Shown here: in pieces, positions 7,570 through 14,877 of the stretch
How the letters are laid out: each line of letters starts with the position of its first letter
Position numbering within the stretch: the stretch's first letter is position 1
Assembly (NCBI GenBank): GCA_050299335.1
Contig: JBNKVT010000008.1
Coordinates: forward strand, 62,001 to 126,000
Length of the DNA stretch: 64,000 nucleotides
Source: JBNKVT01 sp050299335
Lineage (GTDB): Bacteria; Pseudomonadota; Alphaproteobacteria; Rhodobacterales; Rhodobacteraceae
Direction of reading: 5' to 3'
The notes under the pieces: model-generated
Told to the model about the DNA's origin: nothing
Database searches by the model: none
What the model saw: the letters and a program-made list of their open reading frames with translations, nothing else
Position numbers and translations under genes: made by a program

Positions 7570-8267
7570 CGCTCCCACCTCCCCGGTCGCGGCGACGGCA
7601 TCGGGGAGGCGCTGTTCTCACCTCGGCACTGGCGCTTTTTGCCCTTCCCGCAGCGGCCGCGCCGCTCTGTATTTGCCTGCAATGCGCCTTGCTGACACAC
7701 AGCTCGTTCCTCCCCGGGGGCGAGAGCATGAAACCGGCGGTCAATGTTGGAGACTGCGTGATCGCCGAGCGTATCGATCCCGCCGCGACACCGCCCGAGC
7801 CGGGCGATATCATTGTCTTTCATCATCCGGCCAACGGGGTCCCGTTCATCAAGCGCGTCGTTGCCCTTGCGGGCCAGGCGGTCGCTTTGGAGAACGGCCA
7901 TCCTGTCATCGATGGAGCGCCCGCCCGGGTCGCAGCGCTTCCCGCGCATGCGCAGCCCTTCGCGGCCTATCCCGGTGGCGGCAGACCTGCCTGCGGCGAA
8001 ATTGACGACGGGATCTGCCGAACCTCCCGCTTCCGCGAGACCCTTGCCAACGGCGCCGCCTATGATGTGCTCGATATCGGCCCGTCCCGTCTCGACAACC
8101 TGCCCGAAACCCGGGTGCCCGACGCCCATGTCTTCGTCCTCGGCGATCATCGCGACAACTCTCAGGACAGCCGCGTTCCCCTGTCCGCCGGAGGTATCGG
8201 ACCTGTGCCTCTCGAGGCCATCATCGGCCGGGTCGTGAAGATCAACGGCGTTGCCGCATTCGAGTGA
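7566..8267 (+). CDS. Signal peptidase I (S26 family), probable paralogue
   Basis: The 233-residue product has the S26 catalytic elements: Ser54 in GGESMKPAVNVGD (box B), Lys96 in FIKRVVALAGQ (box D) and the GDHRDNSQDSR box E at 193-203. It should cleave signal peptides at the periplasmic face of the inner membrane. The N-terminus has one moderately hydrophobic segment (17-45) that includes three cysteines, unlike the two helices of classical LepB. The start at 7566 is chosen because it forms ATGA with the end of the DUF1508 gene. No rnc or era lies next to it, so this may be an accessory peptidase rather than the housekeeping copy. Confidence 0.85.
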   Translation: MTLPPPRSRRRHRGGAVLTSALALFALPAAAAPLCICLQCALLTHSSFLPGGESMKPAVNVGDCVIAERIDPAATPPEPGDIIVFHHPANGVPFIKRVVALAGQAVALENGHPVIDGAPARVAALPAHAQPFAAYPGGGRPACGEIDDGICRTSRFRETLANGAAYDVLDIGPSRLDNLPETRVPDAHVFVLGDHRDNSQDSRVPLSAGGIGPVPLEAIIGRVVKINGVAAFE

Positions 8268-8302
8268 GGTCCCGACGGTCCGGGTGACCCGTATCGGCAA
8301 CA

Positions 8303-8424
8303 CCCCCTTCCTCCTTCTTACAAATACTCCCGGGGGGTCGCCATTGGATTCGCCATCGGTCCGAGAGACCAATGGCGACGGGGGCGGAGCCCCTCGCGGA
8401 TCGGCCCGCGCCAGCGGGGCGAAA
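8303..8424 (+). repeat. Dispersed intergenic element with three hairpins, copy 1
   Basis: This sequence starts CCCCTTCCTCCTTCTTAC and is closely similar to 63217-63336. It holds a 10-bp stem (TCGCCATTGG at 8338-8347 with CCAATGGCGA at 8369-8378), a short GGGGC/GCCCC hairpin and a CCCGC/GCGGG hairpin (8405-8409 with 8414-8418). It fills the gap between the convergent signal peptidase and vWA genes. Stem bases differ between copies in compensatory fashion. Confidence 0.85.
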
Positions 8425-8427
8425 CAG

Positions 8428-11400
8428 CTATTTCAAGGTGATCGGCACCCGGGCCAGTACCTTGTTCTCGCCTTCCACGACATAGCGGATCTCGTAGGAT
8501 CCCGGCGCGTCCGGCATGGTCAGGGTCACCGGGTTGCCAGCAGGCGTGTATTCGTAGTCGCGGTAGGCGCCATCCGGCTCGCCCACCGCCACCACGGTGA
8601 TGAAGTCCCGCTGATAGCCCGGTCCTTCCCATTGGACCAGCACGTTCGAGCCCGCCGCGGCCTCGGCGGGTGCGCTGAGCCGGGCGGTCACTGCGGTCAG
8701 GCGGATCGGCGCGCGCGCCAGCACTTTCGGTCCCTGGTCGAGCACGTAGCGGATCTCGTAGTCACCCGCCTCGATCGGCATCTTCAGGGTCAGGGGCGAG
8801 CCCTCGGAGACATAGGCGTAGTCGCGATACTCGCCCGGCCCGGCCCCTACCGGCACCACGGTCAGGTAATCCCGCTCATAGCCCGGCCCTTCCCAGGTCA
8901 CGACCACGTCCGAGCCCGCCGCCGCCTCCGACGGCACCGAGACCGAACCCGCGACGGCCGTCACCGTCACCGCCTGCGCGGCCAGAACGGTATTGCCCTG
9001 GTTCAGAACATAGCGGATCTCGTACTCCCCCGGCTCCGCGGGCATTTTCAGACGCAGTGGCGAACCTTCGCGCGTATAGGTGTAGGTCTCATAGCCGTTC
9101 CCGGCCGCGCCGACCGCCGCCACCGAGATATAGTCGTTCTGCGCGTCGGGACCCACCCAGTCCACCACCACGCTCGACCCGGCCTCAGCGCTGGATGGGG
9201 CCGAGACCGAAACCTCGGCCTCTTCCACCGTGACCGCCACGCGTTCCAGCACCGTGTTGTCCTGGTTCAGCACATAACGGATTTCGTACTCCCCCGGTTC
9301 GGCGGGCATCCGCAGTTTCAGCGGCGTACCTTCGCGGGTATAGGTGTAGTTCTCGTAGCCATTGCCGGGATCTCCCGGCCTCGCCACCGAGATATAGTCG
9401 TTCTGGGCATCCGGCCCGACCCAGTCCACGACCACGGTCGATCCGACCGAGGCCCGCGACGGAGTATCGAGAAAGACCTGCACCGCCTCCACCGTCACCG
9501 GCGCGCGCGCCAGGATCCGGTTGTCCTGGTTCAGCACATAGCGGATCTCGTAGTCGCCGGGCTCCGACGGCATCCGCAGTTTCAGCGGCGTGCCCTCGCG
9601 AGTATAGGTGTAGTTCTCGTAGCGGTTGCCATCCGCATCCAGCCGCGCCACGGAAATATAGTCATTGCGCGCATTCGGTCCGACCCAGCCGACCACGATC
9701 GTCGCGCCGACACCAGCCGTCGCCGGGGCCTCAAGTGTGACCACCGCGTCCTCGACCGTGACCGACTTCCGTGCCAGCACCCGGTGATCCTGGTTCAGCA
9801 CATAGCGGATCTCGTAACCCCCGGGCTCGGACGGCATGGTCAGGGTCAGGGGCGAGCCCTCGCGGGTATAGGTGTAATTCTCGTAGCGATTGCCGTCTGC
9901 ATCGGTCCGCGCCACCGAGATATAGTCGTTCTGCGCGTCCGGCCCGTCCCAGGTCACCAGCACCTCTGCACCGATCTCGGCCGCCTCCGGGGCCTCCAGC
10001 GACGCCGCAACCGGTTCCACGGTCACCGTTTGCGTGGCCAGGATCACATGGTCCTGGCCCAGCACGTAGCGGATCTCGTATCCGCCCGCCTCCGACGGCA
10101 TCCGCAGTTTCAGCGGCGAGCCTTCACGGACATAGGTGTAGTTCTCGTAGCGGTTCCCCGGCTCGCCGGGCCTGGCCACCGAGATATAGTCGTTCTGCGC
10201 CGCCGGTCCGGTCCAGCCGACCAGCACTTCCGAACCCATTGCCGCCACGGCCGGCCCTTCGACCGTGGCGCTGACCGCTGTCACCTCGATGGGTTGCGTG
10301 GCGATCACCGTCCGGTCCTGGGCCATCACATAGCGCAGTTCATAGGTCCCTGGCTCCGACGGCATCGTAAGCGTCACCGGCGACCCGTCCCGGGTCAGGC
10401 CGTAGCTTTCGTGATAGCCGCCATCGACATCCGGCCTGGCGATCGTCACCAGATCGCTTTCATAGGCCGGACCTTCCCAATCGACGAGAATCTCCGAGGC
10501 CACATCGGCCGTCGCGGGTCCCGAGACCGAGGCCGCGACCGGCGTCACCTCGATCGGCACCCGCGCGAGGATGCGGCGGCTGTCGGAAGCCAGGATATAG
10601 CGGATCTCAAAGGTCCCGGGGCGCGGCGGCATCTGCAACTGCGCGGGGGCGCCGTCGCGGGTGAAGGCGAAATTGATATAGAGCCCCTCGTTCAGCTTCG
10701 GGTCGCCGACCACCAGCTGGTCGTTCTCGGCATCCGGCCCGTCCCAGGTCACCAGGATCGTCGATCCCGCCACCGCCGTCGCCGGGGCGGAAATCGTCGC
10801 CTCGGGCCGTCCCGCGCCCAGCGCCAGCACCACATGATTGTCGCCCCCAGCCACGATCTCGACCACGCGTTCGGCGGTGTCCGCCGTCGCCGGTCGCGCC
10901 ACCCGGACGGAATATCTGCCTGGTTTCGCGGTCATCCGCACCGCGCCGATCTCGAAATTTTCCAGCCTCGTGCCGTCCCCGGCCTCGGGTTCCAGCCACC
11001 AGACCAGCCCGTTGCCGATCACCGGCCCGTCCGGCCCGTCGGTTGCTTCGAGAAGGATATCGCTCTGGGCGGGCGGCGCAGGGGCGGTTTCGACCACGAC
11101 TTCTTCGAGCGCGGCCACCAGTTCGGTGGCGTTCGAGGCTGACAGGAACCGACCCCCGGTCTCTTCGGCCAGACAGGCGAGCTGGGCGCGGTCCTCGGCC
11201 CCGGTGACGTCGAAGCCGATCACATGGGCGGTGAAGCCAATGCCGGTCGCCTCCAGTTCGGCCCCGACGGCGCAGGGATCGAGATCGCAGGTCTCGCGCC
11301 CGTCCGAGATCAGGATGACCGTCGCGGGGTCTTCCTCGAAGCGCAGCTCGCGGGCGGCGGCGATCACGGCGGCCGAGAGCGGCGTCTTGCCCTTTGGATT

Positions 11401-11730
11401 GATCGCGTCGACGGCGGCGCGGATGGCGCTATGCGAATTTGCCGCAGGTGGCACCAGAAGCTCGATATCCGCGCAGGAGCCCTTTTCGCGGTGGCCGTAG
11501 GCCGAAAGACCGATTTCCTGGCTCTCGGGCAGAGTGTCGAGAAGGTCGTTGACCGCCTGTTTGGCGATCACGATCTTGTTCACCCCGTCGATCTGGCCCC
11601 ACATCGAGCCCGAGGCGTCGAGGACGAGAATCAGTTTCTCATTCGGGCTCTGTGACACCGCTGTCGTCCCAGATATTGCCAGAAAAGTTACCATCGCCAC
11701 GAAATATCGGAAGAATTTTACCAAGACCAT
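8428..11730 (-). CDS. Secreted von Willebrand factor A protein with nine Ig-like repeats
   Basis: This 1100-residue protein begins with a signal peptide (1-26). A vWA domain follows (about 30-215) with an intact metal-ion site, DASGSM at 38-43, and a conserved SDGRETCD. A linker beta domain spans roughly 220-310. Nine tandem units of about 88 residues then run to the C-terminus, each with the pattern GS-VLVxWxGP, NDYISVA, ENYTYTREGSPL, LxMPSEPGxYEIRYVL and VTVE. They look like Ig or fibronectin-like beta sandwiches. The middle units are nearly identical, implying recent duplication or homogenisation. The protein is probably periplasmic or surface-exposed and involved in adhesion or scaffolding. 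No anchor or sortase-like signal is seen. Confidence 0.85.
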   Translation of the reverse strand: MVLVKFFRYFVAMVTFLAISGTTAVSQSPNEKLILVLDASGSMWGQIDGVNKIVIAKQAVNDLLDTLPESQEIGLSAYGHREKGSCADIELLVPPAANSHSAIRAAVDAINPKGKTPLSAAVIAAARELRFEEDPATVILISDGRETCDLDPCAVGAELEATGIGFTAHVIGFDVTGAEDRAQLACLAEETGGRFLSASNATELVAALEEVVVETAPAPPAQSDILLEATDGPDGPVIGNGLVWWLEPEAGDGTRLENFEIGAVRMTAKPGRYSVRVARPATADTAERVVEIVAGGDNHVVLALGAGRPEATISAPATAVAGSTILVTWDGPDAENDQLVVGDPKLNEGLYINFAFTRDGAPAQLQMPPRPGTFEIRYILASDSRRILARVPIEVTPVAASVSGPATADVASEILVDWEGPAYESDLVTIARPDVDGGYHESYGLTRDGSPVTLTMPSEPGTYELRYVMAQDRTVIATQPIEVTAVSATVEGPAVAAMGSEVLVGWTGPAAQNDYISVARPGEPGNRYENYTYVREGSPLKLRMPSEAGGYEIRYVLGQDHVILATQTVTVEPVAASLEAPEAAEIGAEVLVTWDGPDAQNDYISVARTDADGNRYENYTYTREGSPLTLTMPSEPGGYEIRYVLNQDHRVLARKSVTVEDAVVTLEAPATAGVGATIVVGWVGPNARNDYISVARLDADGNRYENYTYTREGTPLKLRMPSEPGDYEIRYVLNQDNRILARAPVTVEAVQVFLDTPSRASVGSTVVVDWVGPDAQNDYISVARPGDPGNGYENYTYTREGTPLKLRMPAEPGEYEIRYVLNQDNTVLERVAVTVEEAEVSVSAPSSAEAGSSVVVDWVGPDAQNDYISVAAVGAAGNGYETYTYTREGSPLRLKMPAEPGEYEIRYVLNQGNTVLAAQAVTVTAVAGSVSVPSEAAAGSDVVVTWEGPGYERDYLTVVPVGAGPGEYRDYAYVSEGSPLTLKMPIEAGDYEIRYVLDQGPKVLARAPIRLTAVTARLSAPAEAAAGSNVLVQWEGPGYQRDFITVVAVGEPDGAYRDYEYTPAGNPVTLTMPDAPGSYEIRYVVEGENKVLARVPITLK
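8434..10800 (-). repeat. Nine tandem ~265-bp coding repeats in the vWA gene
   Basis: Units of about 88 codons each encode one Ig-like module of the vWA protein. Central units share almost identical blocks, such as those encoding NDYISVA and YEIRYVLNQD. Boundaries are approximate. Confidence 0.85.
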
Positions 11731-12021
11731 GATGCTGACCGCCTCTTGACTTTACCGGTGCGACCATACCTGATCGCCCGAAACATTTGAAGCCCGCTCG
11801 GCGCGATTTAGTGAGTAATAACACAGACTTTGCGGCCCCATTTCCGCCATATACCAGTCGCAGCACAGCCCCCCGCAACCGCAAGGCGCGCCTGAAAATC
11901 AGGTGCTCCGCCGCTCAGCCATGCGCTTTTGACATGGCTGCCATGCGCCCGCCGCACTACCAAAGCGCCAAAAAAACGTCATATTGCAGCGCAACGGGGG
12001 AACAAACCGCAGGGTTGGAAT

Positions 12022-12351
12022 ATGTTTGATTTTGTTGACGCCACGGCGTTTCAGAACGATCAGGGCGCGCGGGCGCAGAAACTCTTCGCCGCCGTCGTTC
12101 TCGCTGCTCTCGACGATGCCATCGCCGATGACAAGAAATACGGCAACGGGGCGGAATCCATTGCCCGCTGGGCCCGTTCTCGCGACGGTCGCGAAGTGCT
12201 GATGTGCGCCGGGATCGACCCGAACGAGCGCTGCGTGCATGGCATGGTCGAATTCGTCTCGCGCGGGGTCCGCACCTCGGTGGCGCTGAGCCGCGAGGAA
12301 AGCGAGCGCCAGGCCGCAGCCGCCGCGATGCTGGCCGACGAAGCCGCCTGA
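12022..12351 (+). CDS. Conserved Rhodobacterales protein of unknown function
   Basis: The 109-residue cytosolic protein starts MFDFVDATAFQNDQGARAQKLF. It has no signal or membrane segment. Charged, well-conserved-looking blocks (DDAIADDKKYGNG, ARWARSRDGREVL, AGIDPNERC and RGVRTSVALSREESER) suggest a folded helical protein. I recognise the sequence type as common in this order but cannot assign a function. The ATG at 12022 follows AGGGTTGG; an upstream in-frame ATG at 11929 would add a stretch lacking the same character. A strong terminator follows, so it is monocistronic. Confidence 0.75.
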   Translation: MFDFVDATAFQNDQGARAQKLFAAVVLAALDDAIADDKKYGNGAESIARWARSRDGREVLMCAGIDPNERCVHGMVEFVSRGVRTSVALSREESERQAAAAAMLADEAA

Positions 12352-12371
12352 GCCGCCGGACATTCCGAACA

Positions 12372-12399
12372 GGGCCCCCTCGCGGGGCCCTTATTGTTT
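12372..12399 (+). terminator. Intrinsic terminator
   Basis: GGGCCCC, loop CTCGC, GGGGCCC (12372-12390) is followed by TTATTGTTT. It lies 20 bases past the stop of the 109-residue protein gene. Confidence 0.85.
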
Positions 12400-12595
12400 C
12401 CAGAGCCGCACTGGGTCATTCCGCCACGACCCGATGTCCCGCAGCAGCCGGACGCCACATCGCCGCCGCACCCAACAGCTATCATCCGGCCGATATAGAG
12501 TTTCGGTCGCATAGAGGGCTTTAATCCGGCCTGCGCCTTCCCATATCCGTCGGGCTGCGCTATAGCGCCGCGAACCCGTACCGTTCGAGGCTCCC

Positions 12596-13234
12596 TTGTT
12601 CGATCCCCTCATGCTGAAGTCCTTTTTCGAGGTCGTGATGATCGACCTCACGCTTGCCGGGGACAACGCGGTCGTCATCGGCCTCGCTGCTGCCGGATTG
12701 CCGGTCGAACAGCGTCGCAAGGCCATCATGATCGGCATCCTCGCCGCCACGGTCCTGCGCATCGCCTTTGCCGCCGTCGCCGTGCAGTTGCTGGCCATCA
12801 TCGGCCTGCTGCTGGCCGGCGGCATCCTGCTGCTGTGGGTCTCGTGGAAGATGTGGCGCGAACTGCGCTACGGCGCCGACATGATGGTTGGGGTGCAGAC
12901 GATTTCCGGCGAAAACGTCGAAATGCCGCGCAAATCCATGCGCGACGCCGTCACCCAGATCATCGTCGCTGACATCTCGATGTCGCTGGACAATGTCCTC
13001 GCCGTCGCCGGTGCCGCTCGCGACCACCCCTGGGTGCTGGTCTTCGGCCTGGCCCTGTCGATCCTCCTGATGGGGGTCGCCGCCAACTGGATCGCCAAAC
13101 TGCTGCGCACCCACCGCTGGATCGCCTATGTCGGGCTGATCATCATCCTCATCGTCTCGCTGAAGATGATCTGGGAAGGCGGGAACCAGGTCTGGGGCGC
13201 GGTCGAGGCGAGCGAAATCCTCGAAGAGCTCTGA
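12596..13234 (+). CDS. TerC/YjbE family membrane protein
   Basis: This approximately 212-residue polytopic protein carries both TerC signature blocks: DLTLAGDNAVVIGLA near residue 17 and DISMSLDNVLAVAGAA near residue 125. The acidic and asparagine residues lie in membrane helices and are thought to carry divalent metal. YjbE-type members are linked to manganese efflux or to metallation of exported enzymes. A TTG start at 12596 is used because GAGGC lies just upstream; the next ATG (12611) has no ribosome-binding site. I see no convincing yybP-ykoY riboswitch in the 200 bases upstream. Confidence 0.88.
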   Translation: MFDPLMLKSFFEVVMIDLTLAGDNAVVIGLAAAGLPVEQRRKAIMIGILAATVLRIAFAAVAVQLLAIIGLLLAGGILLLWVSWKMWRELRYGADMMVGVQTISGENVEMPRKSMRDAVTQIIVADISMSLDNVLAVAGAARDHPWVLVFGLALSILLMGVAANWIAKLLRTHRWIAYVGLIIILIVSLKMIWEGGNQVWGAVEASEILEEL

Positions 13235-13309
13235 CCCTCTGGAAAAGGCGGAAATTCCACAACAGTTTCCGCCGCTTTCAAACAATTTTACCCAGCTCGA
13301 AATTTTCTC

Positions 13310-13338
13310 TTGCGCGAGTCGGCGATTGGCCCCATATG
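13310..13338 (+). promoter_or_regulatory. Possible promoter of the decarboxylase leader
   Basis: TTGCGC at 13310-13315 and CATATG at 13333-13338 are separated by 17 bases. The match to the sigma-70 consensus is only moderate, but the position would start a leader RNA of about 135 bases. Confidence 0.3.
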
Positions 13339-13344
13339 CGCGAA

Positions 13345-13479
13345 ACATAGACGCCAACGCACGCGCCTCTGGCCCGGTTGTTAGGACTTCGCTAACAAAC
13401 CTGCGTGTTTACGTAGCGACGGTAACGTCTCCTTTGGAACCTGGGTGGTAGCCTGCCACCCGTCTTTTGGAGATGCTCC
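13345..13479 (+). promoter_or_regulatory. Structured 5' leader of the ornithine decarboxylase gene (speF-like candidate)
   Basis: The leader contains TTGTTAG paired with CTAACAA across a seven-base loop (13379-13399). It also contains GGGTGG paired with CCACCC (about 13443-13461) and a GGAG-ATG-CTCC hairpin that includes the ribosome-binding site just before the ATG. TCTCC at about 13428 could alternatively pair with the GGAGA of that site. The Rfam class speF is known upstream of alphaproteobacterial ornithine decarboxylase genes; I could not check this leader against its consensus. Confidence 0.5.
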
Positions 13480-14667
13480 ATGAACGTGAACATGCGCCTC
13501 GCGGCGTTTGATACCGCTACCCCGACCTTCGCCCGCCGCACCCTGTCGGACTATGTCGCTTCGCGCCAGTTCGAGCGCCCGACCCTCGTCATGGATATCG
13601 ACGCCGTCGCCGGCCGTTTTCACGCCCTGTCGCGCGGTCTCGGCAAGGTCGCCGTCCACTATGCCGTCAAGGCCAACCCGGCCCGCGAGGTCATCACCCG
13701 CCTGTCCGCCGAAGGTTCCCGCTTCGACGCCGCCTCGCGCGGCGAGATCGAGCTTTGCCTTTCGCTCGGCGTCCTGCCCCACGAGATCTCCTTCGGCAAC
13801 ACCGTCAAACGCGCCGCCGATATCGCCTATGCCCACCGCGCCGGGATCGAACTTTTCGCCGCCGACAGCGACGGCGAGCTGGTCAAGATTTCCCGCAACG
13901 CGCCGGGTGCGCAGGTCTATATCCGCCTGCTGATCGAGGAGTCCGAGGCCGACTGGCCGCTGTCGCGCAAATTCGGCACCACTGGCGACGAGGCGATCCG
14001 CCTGATGGGTGTGGCAAGCGATCTGGGCCTGAAACCTGTCGGCATCTCCTTCCATGTCGGCTCGCAGACCCGCGATCCGATGATGTGGAACAAGCCGCTG
14101 CGCTTCGCCGCCGGTGTCTGGCACGCCGCCCGTGAGGCCGGTCACGACCTCGACCTCCTCAACCTTGGCGGCGGTTTCCCGGCCTTCTACGGCGAAGCGA
14201 TGATGGATCCGGAATCCTACGCCTCCCGCGTCATGGACCAGGTCCGCGACCTCTTCGGCGACGTGCCGCGCATCATGGCCGAACCGGGCCGCGGCCTTGT
14301 TGCCGAAGCCGGGATGATCGTCGCCGAGGTGATGCTGGTCTCGAAGAAGCGCCCCGAGGACGAGGTCCGCTGGGTCTATCTCGATATCGGCAAGTTCTCC
14401 GGCCTCGCCGAGACCATGGACGAGGCGATCCGCTACCAGTTCGAAACCGAATGGGACGGCACTTCGACCGGCCCCTGCATCCTTGCCGGACCGTCCTGCG
14501 ACAGTGCGGATGTGCTCTACGAAAAGCGCCCGATCGAGCTGCCGATGGCGCTTTCGCCCGGCGACCGGGTTCTGATCCTCGCCTGCGGCGCCTACACTTC
14601 GAGCTATTCCTCGGTCGGCTTCAACGGCTTCCCGCCACTGGATGTCGTCTGCCTCGAAGCGCGCTGA
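13480..14667 (+). CDS. Ornithine/lysine decarboxylase, PLP fold type III
   Basis: This 395-residue enzyme should decarboxylate ornithine to putrescine, the first step of polyamine synthesis. It is the alanine-racemase-fold (eukaryotic ODC-like) type. Lys64 in YAVKANP binds PLP; HVGSQ, GGGFP and EPGR bind the cofactor phosphate; and Cys340 with Asp341 in GPSCDSADV forms the active site contributed across the dimer. Length matches the bacterial family, where ODC and lysine/ornithine decarboxylases cannot be separated by eye. GGAG is placed before the ATG. The structured leader suggests feedback control by polyamines or precursor. Confidence 0.92.
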   Translation: MNVNMRLAAFDTATPTFARRTLSDYVASRQFERPTLVMDIDAVAGRFHALSRGLGKVAVHYAVKANPAREVITRLSAEGSRFDAASRGEIELCLSLGVLPHEISFGNTVKRAADIAYAHRAGIELFAADSDGELVKISRNAPGAQVYIRLLIEESEADWPLSRKFGTTGDEAIRLMGVASDLGLKPVGISFHVGSQTRDPMMWNKPLRFAAGVWHAAREAGHDLDLLNLGGGFPAFYGEAMMDPESYASRVMDQVRDLFGDVPRIMAEPGRGLVAEAGMIVAEVMLVSKKRPEDEVRWVYLDIGKFSGLAETMDEAIRYQFETEWDGTSTGPCILAGPSCDSADVLYEKRPIELPMALSPGDRVLILACGAYTSSYSSVGFNGFPPLDVVCLEAR

Positions 14668-14784
14668 GCCTTACCTCCGCAAGACCGCGCCATCCTTGCA
14701 CCCACGCATCGGGTGGAACCAGACCTGCGTCGGCGTCCACCCGCTACAACGTTCCGCCTTTTCCGGGATACATCACCCATCACC

Positions 14785-14812
14785 AACCCGCGTTGAAACC
14801 GGCGGGTTTCCT
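14785..14812 (+). terminator. Terminator after the decarboxylase gene
   Basis: AACCCGC (14785-14791) pairs with GCGGGTT (14802-14808) across a ten-base loop, followed by TCCTC. It lies about 120 bases past the stop. An upstream inverted repeat, GGGTGGA/TCCACCC, lies at about 14711-14742. Confidence 0.5.
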
Positions 14813-14877
14813 CGCGGCGATGGGGGGATCAGTTTAGGAGCGGAATGGGTTGGCGCTTGCGGTCCCGGCGTTTCGCG

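Noticed and set aside
8434..10800. CRISPR-like periodic repeats
   Set aside because: The ~265-bp period is in frame and encodes Ig-like protein modules; there are no short repeats with unique spacers.
8251..11142. A 963-residue open frame on the + strand opposite the vWA gene
   Set aside because: It mirrors the repeats of the real minus-strand gene, is rich in Arg, His and Gly, and lacks any domain; high G+C produces such antisense frames.
12400..12595. yybP-ykoY manganese riboswitch upstream of the TerC-family gene
   Set aside because: Such genes can carry it, but I see no matching conserved loops or pairing in this stretch.
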